Shown: positions 1 to 8,798, numbered from the stretch's first letter. The stretch: DNA of 64,000 bases from Neoroseomonas oryzicola (GCF_012163135.1 NZ_JAAVUP010000009.1:25978-89977), one strand, 5' to 3'. The notes: generated by a model from the letters alone, not told the origin. Numbers and translations: made by a program.

Positions 1-338
1 TCGCGCGGATGAAGCGGGGGGCGCGGTTCATCAATCTCTCGCGCGGGGAGCTGGTGGACGAGCAGGCGCTGGCGGCCGCGCTGGACAGCGGTCAGTTGTC
101 GGGGGCGGCGATGGATGTGGGGCGGGCGCTGGACCAGCGGCCGTCGTTGTTCCTGGCACGACGGCCGGATGTGATTGCCGCGCCGCATATCGGCGGCATG
201 ACGCCCGAGGCGATGGAGCACCAGGCGATGGACACGGTGCGGCAGGTCGCTTCGCTGGCGCGGGGCGCGTTGCCGGACAACGCCGTCAATGCGGCTGCCG
301 CGCATCGTCTCTCGCGGCTCGGCATATCGGTGGCCTGA
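1..338 (+). CDS. D-isomer-specific 2-hydroxyacid dehydrogenase, C-terminal part
   Basis: The left end is cut by the window; the reading frame is already open at base 3. The visible C-terminus belongs to NAD-dependent D-2-hydroxyacid dehydrogenases: FINLSRGELVDE carries the substrate-binding Arg of the NAD-binding domain, and PHIGGMTPEA holds the catalytic His followed by GG. The segment that usually reads DV(F/Y)xxEP is DVGRALDQRP, so the usual catalytic Glu is not in its normal context. From memory this matches a subgroup with DVGRAPDQ-type sequences, so it may be a lineage trait rather than damage. Substrate unknown. A 14-bp stem-loop lies 37 bases after the stop. Confidence 0.85.
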   Translation, partial: ARMKRGARFINLSRGELVDEQALAAALDSGQLSGAAMDVGRALDQRPSLFLARRPDVIAAPHIGGMTPEAMEHQAMDTVRQVASLARGALPDNAVNAAAAHRLSRLGISVA

Positions 339-374
339 AGTCTCGGTTTGCAAGGGCCTTTCGGCCTATGGGCA

Positions 375-405
375 CCCATTGGCGTTGCTTCGCAACGTCA
401 ATGGG
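375..405 (+). terminator. Stem-loop after the dehydrogenase gene
   Basis: Arms at 375-388 and 392-405 pair over 14 bp (one G-T pair) around the loop TTC. No T-run follows. It sits between two converging genes (ends at 338 and 451), so it could act as a bidirectional terminator or be an extragenic palindrome. Confidence 0.5.
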
Positions 406-450
406 ATCCCCGCCGGGGTGGTCCGGGGGGGCGGCGCCCCTCCGGTCGCG

Positions 451-1419
451 TCAGCCCGCGGCGATCCCCGCGCGGCGAACCACGTCCCGCCACCGCGTCG
501 TCTCGCTCTCGATCGTCGTCGTCAGTTCCGTCGCGCTGCTGGCCTCGACGCCGAAGCCTGTGGCGGCCAGGCGTTGGCCGACTTCGGGCAGGCGCAGCGT
601 GGTGGTCACCTCGGACTGGATCCGCGTGGCCAGCGGTGCGGCCATGCCGCGGGGTGCGACGATGCTGTGCCAGGATCCGGAGGTGAAGTCTGGCAGGCCG
701 GCTTCCATGATGGTGGGGACCTCGGGCAGCAGCGGGTGCCGGGTGCGGCCGCCGACGGCGATGGCGCGCAGGCGCCCTGCCTGCACCTGCGGCACCACCG
801 TCGCCATGTTCAGCAGCGCGAGGGACAACGTGCCCGAGACCAGGTCCGTCGCTGCCGCACCGCCGCCGGGATAGGGGATGTGGGTCGGCCTGGTGTCGGT
901 GCGCTGGGCAAACAGTTCCATGCCGAGATGCTCGGAGGAGCCGATGCCGGAGCTGCCGTAGGAGGCCTTGTCCGGGTTGGCGCGCATCCAGGCGATGAGC
1001 TCGGGCAGGGTCGTCACCGGCAGGCCAGGATTCACCACCAGCAGGTTGGGCGCGCTGATCGCGACGGTGAGCGGCGTGAAGTCGCGGATCGGGTCGTAGC
1101 CGGCGCGGGCGAGCAGCAGCGGGTTGATGGTCATGATGCCCGAGGCGGCGACGAAGAGCGTCGCGCCGTCCGGCGCCTGCCGGGCGACGTATTGCGCGGC
1201 GACGGCGCCGTTCGCGCCGGTGCGGTTCTCGACCACGAAGGGCTGGCCGAGCCGCGCCTGGAGATGCTGGGCGAGGGTGCGCGCGAGGATGTCGGACGGC
1301 CCGCCCGGCACATAGGGCACGACGATGGTGGTCGGGCGGGTCGGCCAGGCCTCCTGCGCGCGGGCGCGTGGGGCGATGGCGATCGCGGGGGCGGCCAGGA
1401 ACAGGCTGCGGCGGTTCAT
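451..1419 (-). CDS. Bug/TctC family tripartite tricarboxylate transporter substrate-binding protein
   Basis: 322-residue periplasmic binding protein of the Bug family, which captures small carboxylates for a TctAB permease. It opens with MNRRSLFLAAPAIAIAPRARA, an arginine-containing export signal, then WPTRPTTIVVPYVPGG, the usual first strand and glycine loop; TGANGAVAAQYVARQAPDG is the second family motif. A TTG start 13 codons upstream is possible, but the ATG at 1419 places the signal peptide at the N-terminus and has GGGAG in front. Last gene of a minus-strand operon behind tctA, 52 bases downstream. A second Bug gene heads the same operon. Ligand cannot be read from sequence. Confidence 0.9.
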   Translation of the reverse strand: MNRRSLFLAAPAIAIAPRARAQEAWPTRPTTIVVPYVPGGPSDILARTLAQHLQARLGQPFVVENRTGANGAVAAQYVARQAPDGATLFVAASGIMTINPLLLARAGYDPIRDFTPLTVAISAPNLLVVNPGLPVTTLPELIAWMRANPDKASYGSSGIGSSEHLGMELFAQRTDTRPTHIPYPGGGAAATDLVSGTLSLALLNMATVVPQVQAGRLRAIAVGGRTRHPLLPEVPTIMEAGLPDFTSGSWHSIVAPRGMAAPLATRIQSEVTTTLRLPEVGQRLAATGFGVEASSATELTTTIESETTRWRDVVRRAGIAAG

Positions 1420-1428
1420 GCGGAAACT

Positions 1429-1449
1429 CCCGGGGATTTTCGCCCCGGG
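1429..1449 (-). promoter_or_regulatory. Hairpin overlapping the SD of the Bug gene at 1419
   Basis: Perfect 7-bp stem, CCCGGGG (1429-1435) against CCCCGGG (1443-1449), with an A/T-rich 7-base loop, in the tctA-bug spacer. On the transcribed strand the right arm runs into GGGAG, the apparent SD. It may lower translation of the second Bug protein or protect the end of the tctA message. Function inferred only. Confidence 0.4.
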
Positions 1450-1471
1450 AGGAAGCAATCCGCGTGCCGGA

Positions 1472-2971
1472 TCAGGCCTCGGCCGGCTTGCGCCGCCGCA
1501 GCAGGCCGGCGACCGAGGGGATGGACCAGAGCGCCGCGATCAGCGTCAGCGCGCAAAGCCCCATGCTGATCGGGCGGGTGAAGAAGGGCGTGACATCCCC
1601 GCCCGAGAGCACCAGCCCGCGCAGCAGGTTCTTGTCCAGCAGGTCGCCCAGCACGATGCCGAGCACCAGCGGCGCCATCGGGAAGCGCAACTCCCGCAGG
1701 ATGAAGCCGACCAGCCCGGCGCCGAGCATCACCCAGATGTCGAAGAGCCGCGACGTGATGGCGAAGGCGCCGACGGTGCACAGCACGAAGACGATCGGCA
1801 TCAGGCGTTCGCGCGGGATCAGCAGGATCCACAGCAGCGGGCGCACCAGCACCAGGCCGTAGAACATCTTCACCATGTCGGCGATCACCAGCATGGCGAC
1901 GATCTGGTAGATGAACTCGGGCGCGGTGATCGCGAGCATCGGCCCGGGGTTGAGGCCGTGGATCATCATCGCGGCCATCAGCACGGCGGCGGGTGCCGAA
2001 CCCGGGACGGCGAGGGTGAGGACGGGGATGATCGCGCCGGGGACGCAGGCGCTCTCGCCGGTCTCGGCGGACATCAGGCCCTCGATGCTGCCCTTGCCGA
2101 ACTTCTCCTTTTCCTTCGAGGCGCGCTTGGCGGCGGCGTAGGAGGTCCAGGCGGCGATGTCCTCGCCGAGGCCGGGCATCGCCCCGATGAAGGTGCCGAG
2201 CGCCCCGGATCGCAGGATGGTCTTCCAGTATTTCGTGACGTCCGACAGGCGCGGGATGACGGAATCGATCTTGGAGGAGACCGCCTTCACCGCCGGCCCG
2301 CGCATGGCCGAGAGCACCTCGGCCACGCCGAAGACGCCCACCAGGACGGGCAGCAGGCCGAGCCCGCCGGCGAGATCGCCATTGCCATAGGCGAAGCGGG
2401 CATAGGCGTGGTTGGTCTCCTGCCCGATGGTCGCGACAAACAGGCCGATGAAGCCCGCGATGTAGCCCTTGAGCGGATCGCCGCCCGACAGCGACCCGGC
2501 GATGATGATGCCGAACATCGCCACCCAGAACATCTCGTAGGAGCCGAACTGCAGGGCGAATTCCCCGAAGCTCGGGGCAAACAGGGCGAGGATCAGCGTC
2601 CCGAACAGCGTCCCGAGCCAGGAGCCGGACGTCGAGATGCCCATCGCCCGGCCCGCGAGGCCCTGGCGCGCGAGCGGGAAGCCGTCGAGCGTCGAGGCCG
2701 CCGAAGCCGGCGTGCCCGGGATGTTGAGCAGGATGGCGCTGCGCGACCCGCCGTAGATCGCGCCGACATAGACGCAGACCAGCACCAGCATCGCGACGTT
2801 CGGCCCCATGCCGAAGGTCAGCGTGGTCAGCAGCGCGACGCCCATGGTGGCCGTGAGGCCCGGCAGGGCGCCGATGATGATGCCGATCAGCGTGGCCCAG
2901 AGCGCGTGCCACACCGCCCCGCCGCCGAGCACATGGGCGAAGCCGCCCGCCAGGTTGTTGAGCGCGTCCAT
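1472..2971 (-). CDS. tctA: TctA family tripartite tricarboxylate transporter, large permease subunit
   Basis: 499 residues, the normal length for TctA, the 12-helix membrane subunit that moves the substrate with a cation. Family motifs are visible: GALPGLTATMGVALL near residue 40, YGGSRSAILLNIPGTPASAA near 80-100, and a second internal repeat GLGEDIAAWTSY in the middle. The start ATG at 2971 overlaps the tctB stop as ATGA, so translation is probably coupled. Together with tctB (2971-3501) and the Bug proteins on both sides it makes a complete secondary transporter. Substrate is probably a di- or tricarboxylate or related anion, but this is not determinable here. Confidence 0.95.
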   Translation of the reverse strand: MDALNNLAGGFAHVLGGGAVWHALWATLIGIIIGALPGLTATMGVALLTTLTFGMGPNVAMLVLVCVYVGAIYGGSRSAILLNIPGTPASAASTLDGFPLARQGLAGRAMGISTSGSWLGTLFGTLILALFAPSFGEFALQFGSYEMFWVAMFGIIIAGSLSGGDPLKGYIAGFIGLFVATIGQETNHAYARFAYGNGDLAGGLGLLPVLVGVFGVAEVLSAMRGPAVKAVSSKIDSVIPRLSDVTKYWKTILRSGALGTFIGAMPGLGEDIAAWTSYAAAKRASKEKEKFGKGSIEGLMSAETGESACVPGAIIPVLTLAVPGSAPAAVLMAAMMIHGLNPGPMLAITAPEFIYQIVAMLVIADMVKMFYGLVLVRPLLWILLIPRERLMPIVFVLCTVGAFAITSRLFDIWVMLGAGLVGFILRELRFPMAPLVLGIVLGDLLDKNLLRGLVLSGGDVTPFFTRPISMGLCALTLIAALWSIPSVAGLLRRRKPAEA

Positions 2972-3501
2972 CAGGGCAGCCGCAGCAGGAAGAGCTTCTC
3001 GAAGACCAGCATGACGCCGAGGCCGGTGCCGATGCCGATCAGCGCGGCCTCGATCATGCGGCGGGCGCGGCGTTCGGGCCCCTGGTCCCATTCGAAGGCG
3101 GTGGTGAAGGCGAAGACGAACAGCGCGGATGCGATCCAGAACGGCACCCGGCCGACGAGCACGCCCGCATAGAGCACGCCGAGCAGCGCCGCGAGACCGA
3201 GCCGCCGCCCGTCGCCGGTGGCCTTCGCGACCGGCCCGCGCGCCGCCCAGCCGCCGCGCCCGATCGCCCGGACGCCGAGCACGACGGAGAGCAGCGCGAG
3301 CATCACGCCGTAGAAGCCCGGCACGATGCCGGGCGCGGTGAGGCCGGTGCCGGATTGCTCGACGAAGCGCGGCATGGCGATGGACTGCTGGACGATCGCC
3401 ACGCCGAAGACGAAGAGGAGCGCCGCGGTGATAAGGTCCGCGCGCGGCGAGGCCGGCGCCTTTTCCCCATCGAAGGGGGACTCGGCCTCGACCTCGCTCA
3501 A
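2971..3501 (-). CDS. tctB: TctB family tripartite tricarboxylate transporter, small membrane subunit
   Basis: About 176 residues with four hydrophobic segments, as in TctB, the small partner of TctA. The open frame extends upstream into the preceding Bug gene, but the likely start is TTG at 3501, which overlaps that gene's TGA as TTGA; it gives an N-terminus SEVEAESPFDGEK before the first helix (LITAALLFVFGVAIVQQ). The stop overlaps the tctA start. Sequence conservation in TctB is low, so the assignment rests on size, topology and its place between bug and tctA. Confidence 0.85.
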   Translation of the reverse strand: MSEVEAESPFDGEKAPASPRADLITAALLFVFGVAIVQQSIAMPRFVEQSGTGLTAPGIVPGFYGVMLALLSVVLGVRAIGRGGWAARGPVAKATGDGRRLGLAALLGVLYAGVLVGRVPFWIASALFVFAFTTAFEWDQGPERRARRMIEAALIGIGTGLGVMLVFEKLFLLRLP

Positions 3502-4520
3502 AGCCGGGCGATCCCCAGCGTGTCGGGCGAGACGCGCGCCTTGCCGCCGTCGAAGTAGAGCCAGGCGGTCTGGCGGACCATCTTCCACGCCTCGTCATGG
3601 GCCTGCTGGCCGTAGATGGGCGTGAAGAGCGCGGCGCGCGACGTCGCGTAGTCCTTCAGGCGCTGGGAGTTCGCGATGGTGGTGCGCCAGATGTTGGTCA
3701 TGGTCGCGACCGCGGGTTCGGGCACGCCCTTGGGGCACCAGATGCCGAAGTAGTTGAGCGGCGCGGGCATGTTCGGCAGCCAGCGGCGGACCGAGGGGAT
3801 CTCGATCGCCGGGCTGTTGCCCTGCGCGGCGAGCGTCACCGGGTTGTCGGACTGCACGGCGAGCGGGATCAGCCGGCGGGCGCGGATCATCTCCGCCGCC
3901 TCGACCAGCAGCACCGCGCCGAGCGGCGTTTCGCCCGAGACGGTCGCGATCATCGCGGGGTTGCCGCCGTCATAGGTGGCGTGGCGGTATTGCAGGCCCG
4001 GCGTCGCGGCGCGTACGGCCTCCATCATGTTGTGCCCGGCCGAGGAGACGCCGGCGGTGGCGATGCCGATGCCTTGGCCGCGGGTCTTCAGCGCCTCGAG
4101 CGCCGCGCCGAAGTCGCGGAAGCCGGATTGCGGGTTGGCGACCAGCACGTTCACGTTCGCCACCGCGAAGAACAGGTTCCAGTCCGACAGCTGCGTGTCG
4201 AGCAGGCCGAGCACCTTGTAGCAGCCGACGTCGACCGCCGCGCCGGCGGCCCAGGTATAGCCGTCCTTCGCCGCTTCCATCGCGTTGCGCGTGCCGATGG
4301 ACCCCGAGGCGCCGGGCTGGTTCACCACCACCACGCGCTGGCCGAGCGGGCCTTCTGCCTCGGCCGCGACGATGCGGGCCATCTGGTCGGTCGATCCGCC
4401 GGCGGCCCAGGGGACAATCAGGGTCACCGGACGTTCGGGCCGCCACGCGGCCTGGGCGCGGAGCGTGGCGGGCGCCGCGATCCCGGCGGCAGTGGCGGCG
4501 AGCAGGTGCCTGCGCAGCAT
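3498..4520 (-). CDS. Bug/TctC family substrate-binding protein, first gene of the TTT operon
   Basis: 340-residue periplasmic binding protein. N-terminal signal MLRRHLLAATAAGIAAPATLRA, then RPVTLIVPWAAGGSTDQM, the Bug signature strand and loop, and VVNQPGASGSIGTRNAMEA. It differs clearly from the Bug protein at 451-1419, so the operon encodes two non-identical receptors around one TctAB permease. Its end overlaps tctB by four bases. The 115-base upstream gap holds a small inverted repeat (4575-4590) and is the likely promoter region. Confidence 0.9.
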   Translation of the reverse strand: MLRRHLLAATAAGIAAPATLRAQAAWRPERPVTLIVPWAAGGSTDQMARIVAAEAEGPLGQRVVVVNQPGASGSIGTRNAMEAAKDGYTWAAGAAVDVGCYKVLGLLDTQLSDWNLFFAVANVNVLVANPQSGFRDFGAALEALKTRGQGIGIATAGVSSAGHNMMEAVRAATPGLQYRHATYDGGNPAMIATVSGETPLGAVLLVEAAEMIRARRLIPLAVQSDNPVTLAAQGNSPAIEIPSVRRWLPNMPAPLNYFGIWCPKGVPEPAVATMTNIWRTTIANSQRLKDYATSRAALFTPIYGQQAHDEAWKMVRQTAWLYFDGGKARVSPDTLGIARL

Positions 4521-4574
4521 GTCTTCGACCCTTTCCTCGTTCGCGCGCCGCGTTCGCCACGGCGTCAGGGGTTG

Positions 4575-4590
4575 GTAACCCGGTAGTTAC
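4575..4590. promoter_or_regulatory. Short inverted repeat upstream of the TTT operon
   Basis: GTAAC (4575-4579) and GTTAC (4586-4590) form a 5-bp dyad with a 6-base centre, 55 bases upstream of the first Bug start. It is in the less GC-rich part of the spacer. It could be a regulator operator; no regulator gene is adjacent. Confidence 0.25.
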
Positions 4591-4635
4591 TGCGAATGGT
4601 GCGGCGGTCCTCGCGGTGGCGTCAAGCCGGGCGGG

Positions 4636-5445
4636 TCAGCCGAATTCCGGTCCGGCGACGGCTGCGAACATCGCCGGGTCGCCCGGCGTGTCCGCGCCCA
4701 GGGCCATGCGCGTGAAGGGCCGCTGCGGCGCGGCGCCGTGCGCCGACAGCCATCCGGCGAGTACCGGCCGCGCGTCCGGCAGGTCGAGCACCGGCGCGCC
4801 GGGCAAGGCGTTGCGGGCGGCGGCGATGAGGGCGCGGGCCGTTGCGTCGTCGCGCGCGACCACCGGGCCGATCTGCGGTCCGCGCGCACCGTCGCGGGCG
4901 AGGGCGAAGCCGCTGCCGTCCTCGGCGATGAAGGCCGCGCCGGGCTGGCGCGCGGCGAAGTCGCGCAGCAGGGCTTCGCGCGGCGCGCCGAAGGCGGCGG
5001 CGTCGAGCGCCAGCAGCGTCGGCCAGTCGGAATCGGCCAGCGGGCGAACGCCCGTCCCACCCGGCAGCGGCGCCGGCAGCGACCAGCGCGCGAAGCCCCA
5101 GAGGTCGCGGAAACCAAGGCGGCGATAGACTTCCCGCCCCGCCGGCGTCGCGTCGAGCGCGGCGCAGCGCGTGCCGGCGAGCGCGTCGACGGCCCAGCGC
5201 ATCAGCGTCGTCGCGTGGCCTCGCCGCCGCATGTCGGGGCGGACCAGCACCATCGAGATCCAGGCGAGGTCACCGCCGTAGCGGATCACGGCGGCGGTGG
5301 CGGCCAGTGCCTCCTGCCCGTCGTCGAGCGCCTGGCCTTCGCCTTCATGGAGGAACAGCGCCCAGTCGCGCGCGACCTGGTTCCAGCCGATGAGGAAGGA
5401 GAGCGCGGCGGCGCGGGGCAGGTCGGCCTCGGTGAGCGGTCGCAT
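4636..5445 (-). CDS. GNAT family N-acetyltransferase, probable two-domain
   Basis: 269 residues from ATG 5445. The N-terminal half has the GNAT acetyl-CoA site: AWISMVLVRPDMRRRGHATTLMRWAVD (motif A, R/Q-x-x-G-x-G/A at RRRGHA), followed by LDATPAGREVYRRLGF, the typical final strand-helix. The C-terminal half (VRPLADSDWPTLLALDAAAFG onward) starts with a second GNAT-like strand and carries no clear acetyl-CoA loop, as in proteins with a degenerate C-terminal acetyltransferase domain. The open frame starts 26 codons earlier, but MRPLTEADLPRAAAL is the standard GNAT start. Substrate unknown. Confidence 0.85.
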   Translation of the reverse strand: MRPLTEADLPRAAALSFLIGWNQVARDWALFLHEGEGQALDDGQEALAATAAVIRYGGDLAWISMVLVRPDMRRRGHATTLMRWAVDALAGTRCAALDATPAGREVYRRLGFRDLWGFARWSLPAPLPGGTGVRPLADSDWPTLLALDAAAFGAPREALLRDFAARQPGAAFIAEDGSGFALARDGARGPQIGPVVARDDATARALIAAARNALPGAPVLDLPDARPVLAGWLSAHGAAPQRPFTRMALGADTPGDPAMFAAVAGPEFG

Positions 5446-5521
5446 GGGCCTGATGCGACGATGCGCCGGGCCGCGCGTCAAGCGCTTGACGGTCGGGCGG
5501 GATCGAAGCCCACTCGCGCGC

Positions 5522-6538
5522 ATGGAACGACCGGGACTGCTGCTGATCGGATGCGGCGCCTTCGGGCGCGTGCACCTGGCCGCGCTGAAGCGGCTCGGCG
5601 TGCCGGTGACCGTGTTCGATGCGGACCGCGGCCTGGCGGCGGCGACCGGGGAGGCGGTGGCGGAAAGCCTCGAGGCCGGGCTTGCCGCCTGCGACGCGGC
5701 GATCGTGGCGACGCCGGTGCCGACGCATGTCGCGGTGGCGGGTGCGGTGCTGCGCGCCGGGCGGGACCTGTTCCTCGAGAAGCCGGCGACCGAGACGGCG
5801 GCCGAGGCCGCCGCGCTGGCGGACCTCGCGGAGGCGCAGGGCCGGATCGCGCAGGTCGGCCTCTATTTCCGCTTCCATCCGAAGGCGATGGAGTTGCGGC
5901 GGATGGTGGCGGCGGGCGACTTCGGGCGGCTGCATTACCTCGCCGCGCGGTTTTCGGGATTGAAGCGCGCGCGCGGCGATTCCGGCGCGCTGCTGAACGA
6001 CGCGGTGCATTTCGCCGACCTGCTGCCCTGGATCGCGGGGGAGGCGCCGTCCCGGATCTTCGCGACGACGGCCGATCCGCTCGGGCGCGGGCGCGAGGAC
6101 CTGGCGGTGATCCAGATGATGTTTCCCTCGGGCCTCACCGGCTTGATCGAGGCCGGCTGCGTGCTGCCCGGCCGCTGGCCCGACGCGGTGGTGCCGGGGG
6201 CGGAGACGCGCAAGGAAGTCGTCGTCGCGGGCCATGACGCGCTGGCCGAGGTCGACTTCGCTGCCGAGACCTTCGCCCTGCGCCGCGGCGCCCATGCCCC
6301 CGGCGCGAACGGCGCCTGGCTGCCGCAGCATGCGGCGCGGGAGGAGGCCGCAATTCCCGCCGCCGATCCGGTCGAGGTCGTCGCCGCCGAACTCGCCGCC
6401 TTCATCGAGGCGGTGCGGACGCGCCGCGCGCCGGAGGCGGGGCTGCGGTCCGGCGCCGTCGCGCCGGCGCGGATCCTGGATGCCGCGCGGCTGTCCGCCG
6501 CCGAGGGGCGCGTCGTCGCGCTGGAGGAGATCGCCTGA
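5522..6538 (+). CDS. Gfo/Idh/MocA family NAD(P)-dependent oxidoreductase
   Basis: 338 residues. LLLIGCGAFGRVHLAAL (residues 6-22) is the Rossmann fold, EKP at 86-88 is the hallmark of Gfo/Idh/MocA enzymes, and the D-x-x-x-H in LLNDAVHFADLL carries the likely catalytic His. These enzymes oxidise or reduce a hydroxyl of a sugar, inositol or sugar acid. ATG 5522 lies close to the divergent GNAT gene start (77 bases). Stop and next start overlap as ATGA, and the following isomerase and enolase-superfamily enzyme suggest a sugar or sugar-acid degradation route. Exact substrate unknown. Confidence 0.9.
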   Translation: MERPGLLLIGCGAFGRVHLAALKRLGVPVTVFDADRGLAAATGEAVAESLEAGLAACDAAIVATPVPTHVAVAGAVLRAGRDLFLEKPATETAAEAAALADLAEAQGRIAQVGLYFRFHPKAMELRRMVAAGDFGRLHYLAARFSGLKRARGDSGALLNDAVHFADLLPWIAGEAPSRIFATTADPLGRGREDLAVIQMMFPSGLTGLIEAGCVLPGRWPDAVVPGAETRKEVVVAGHDALAEVDFAAETFALRRGAHAPGANGAWLPQHAAREEAAIPAADPVEVVAAELAAFIEAVRTRRAPEAGLRSGAVAPARILDAARLSAAEGRVVALEEIA

Positions 6539-7359
6539 TGCGCATCAGCCTGTGCAACGAGGTCATCCGCGACCTCGACTTCGCCGCGCAATGCGCGTTG
6601 GCGGCGGGGCTCGGCTATGACGGGCTGGAGGTCGCGCCCTTCACCCTCGATGCCGAGGCGCCGCACCTGCTGCCGGCCTCGCGCCGCGTCGCATTCCGCC
6701 GGGCGGCGGCGGAGGCCGGCACGACGATCACCTCCCTGCACTGGCTGCTGGTCGCGCCCGCCGGGCTGTCCATCACCAGCGCGGACCCGGCGCTGCGCGC
6801 GCGCACGCTGGACGTGATGGAGCGCCTGGTGGCGCTGGCCGCCGATCTGGGCGCGACGCTGCTGGTGCATGGCTCGCCCGGCGCGCGCCGCGTGGAGGCG
6901 GAGGGCGACCCGGCCCGCGCCGAGGAGGCGATGGCCAAGGCCGGCGAATGGGCGGCGCAGCACGGCGTGACCTATTGCCTCGAGGCGCTCGACCCCGGCC
7001 AGACCAACTGGTGCACTACGGTGGCGGAGGCGGCGGCGATCGTGCGGCGCATCGGCAATCCGGCGCTGCGGACGATGCTGGATGTCTGCTCGGCGGGGAA
7101 TGGCGAGGTGGAGCCGGTGCCCGCGCTGCTGGAACGCTTCGTGCCGTCCGGCGACGTGGTGCATGTGCATCTCAACGACCGCAACAAGCGCGCGCCGGGG
7201 CAGGGGAATGACCGCTTCGGACCGGTGCTCTCGACGCTGCGGTGCATCGGCTATGGCGGCTTCTGCGCCGTCGAGCCCTTCGACTACGTCCCCGACGGGC
7301 CGACCAGCGCGGCGCGCGCCATCGGCTACCTCCGTGCGCTCGAGGAGACCACCGCATGA
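6538..7359 (+). CDS. Sugar phosphate isomerase/epimerase family TIM-barrel protein
   Basis: 273 residues in the xylose-isomerase-like TIM-barrel superfamily. Candidate metal ligands appear at strand ends: YCLEALDP (Glu), MLDVCSAGNGE (Asp), HVHLNDRNK (His/Asp) and CAVEPFDYVP (Glu). Such proteins are divalent-metal isomerases, epimerases or dehydratases of sugars and inositols. The gene overlaps the oxidoreductase upstream by one base and the enolase-superfamily gene downstream by four, so the three are one operon. The precise reaction cannot be told. Confidence 0.85.
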   Translation: MRISLCNEVIRDLDFAAQCALAAGLGYDGLEVAPFTLDAEAPHLLPASRRVAFRRAAAEAGTTITSLHWLLVAPAGLSITSADPALRARTLDVMERLVALAADLGATLLVHGSPGARRVEAEGDPARAEEAMAKAGEWAAQHGVTYCLEALDPGQTNWCTTVAEAAAIVRRIGNPALRTMLDVCSAGNGEVEPVPALLERFVPSGDVVHVHLNDRNKRAPGQGNDRFGPVLSTLRCIGYGGFCAVEPFDYVPDGPTSAARAIGYLRALEETTA

Positions 7360-8789
7360 CCGCGCCCCGGTTCCGGCTGCTCGAGACGCAGCGCTTCGAA
7401 TGGCCGTTCAAGCTGCGGATGCCCTTCCGCTTCGGCGTCATCACGGTGACGCATGGGCGCCAGGCGGTGATCCGCGCGCGCATCGCGCTGGAGGACGGGT
7501 CGGAGCACTGGGGCGTTGCGGCGGAGACGCTCGCCGCGAAGTGGTTCGAAAAGGACCCTCGCTGGACCGATGCGCAGAACGAGGACCAGCTGCGCCGCGC
7601 GCTCGAGATCGCCTGCGCGGCGACGATGGCGGCGGGTGCGAATACCGCCTTCGGACATTATGCGGATGCCTATGGCGCGCATGTCGCGGCCTGCGGGGCG
7701 GAAGGGCTGAACCCGTTGGTCGCGGCCTATGGTCGCGCGCTGGTCGACCGCGCCATGCTGGATGCCCTGCTGAAGGCGAAGGGGCTGTGCTTCGCCGCCG
7801 GGATGCGCGCGAATGTCGGCGGCATGGCCGCGCATGCGGCGCTGCCCGACCTCGCCGGACATGATTTCGGGGCGATGCTGGCCTCGCTGACGCCCGCACG
7901 GCGGATGCATGCGCGGCATACGGTGGGTCTGGTCGATCCCATCACCGCGGCGGACCAGGCGGAGCGGGTGAATGACGGGCTGCCGGAGACGGTGGAGGAG
8001 GTCGTCGCGACCTACCGTCATTCCTGGTGGAAGCTGAAGGTCGGCGGGAATGTCGCGGCGGATGTGGACCGGCTGTGCCGCATCGCCTCGGTGCTCGATC
8101 GGCTGCACGGCTATCACGTCTCGCTCGACGGCAATGAGCAGTACGAGGATGCGGAAGGCGTGCTCGCGCTTTGGCGGGCGATGCAGGCGGAACCGCGGCT
8201 GGCGCGGCTGAATGCCTCGATCGCCTTCATCGAGCAGCCGGTGAAGCGGGCCAAGGCGCTGGAGGGCGCGATGGGCGTTCTGGCAGCGGAACGCCCGGTG
8301 ATCGTGGACGAAAGCGACGGGCCGCTCGATGCCTTCGTGCAGGCGAAGGCGCTCGGCTATGCCGGCATTTCGTCGAAGGCCTGCAAGGGCGTGTGGCGGT
8401 CGCTGATCAACCTGGCGCGCTGCCGCGCCTGGAATGCTGGGCTGCCGGAACCGCGCTACTTCATGAGCGCGGAGGACCTCACGACGCTCGCCGGCGTCTG
8501 CGTGCAGCAGGACCTGGCGCTGGTCAGCGCGATGGGCCTGGTTCACGTCGAGCGCAACGGCCATCATTTCGTGGACGGCTTCGCGGGCCGGCCGAAGGCG
8601 GAAGCGATCCGTTTCATGGAGGCGCATCCGGACCTCTATGCCGACACGCCGCGCGGCCCGCGCCTGGCGATCCGCGACGGCACGCTGGACCTCGGATCGG
8701 TGGTGGATGCCGTCGGCCTGGGCACCGCGCTGGAACCCGACGTCACGGCAATGGCACCGATGCCCGCCGCCGCCTGGCCCCCTCGCTGA
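7356..8789 (+). CDS. Mandelate racemase/muconate lactonizing (enolase superfamily) enzyme
   Basis: 477 residues from ATG 7356, overlapping the previous gene's stop (ATGA). Enolase-superfamily landmarks: WWKLKVGG around residue 225 (K-x-K catalytic base), LDGNEQY near 258 (first metal Asp), FIEQP near 292 and VIVDESD near 318 (metal Glu and Asp). NGHHF near residue 405 may supply a His. It is longer than typical mandelate racemases (about 370-400), with an extended N-terminal capping part. Likely a sugar-acid dehydratase or related enzyme in the operon with the two genes upstream; substrate unknown. Confidence 0.85.
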   Translation: MTAPRFRLLETQRFEWPFKLRMPFRFGVITVTHGRQAVIRARIALEDGSEHWGVAAETLAAKWFEKDPRWTDAQNEDQLRRALEIACAATMAAGANTAFGHYADAYGAHVAACGAEGLNPLVAAYGRALVDRAMLDALLKAKGLCFAAGMRANVGGMAAHAALPDLAGHDFGAMLASLTPARRMHARHTVGLVDPITAADQAERVNDGLPETVEEVVATYRHSWWKLKVGGNVAADVDRLCRIASVLDRLHGYHVSLDGNEQYEDAEGVLALWRAMQAEPRLARLNASIAFIEQPVKRAKALEGAMGVLAAERPVIVDESDGPLDAFVQAKALGYAGISSKACKGVWRSLINLARCRAWNAGLPEPRYFMSAEDLTTLAGVCVQQDLALVSAMGLVHVERNGHHFVDGFAGRPKAEAIRFMEAHPDLYADTPRGPRLAIRDGTLDLGSVVDAVGLGTALEPDVTAMAPMPAAAWPPR

Positions 8790-8798
8790 AGTAACCAA

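Noticed and set aside
1420..1458. TTG start at 1458 for the Bug protein
   Set aside because: It would put 13 residues before the export signal and remove the SD; ATG 1419 is better.
1325..3172. 615-residue plus-strand open frame opposite tctA and tctB
   Set aside because: Rich in Arg, His, Gln and Asp with no domains; it is antisense to a well-supported operon and reflects high GC at third positions.
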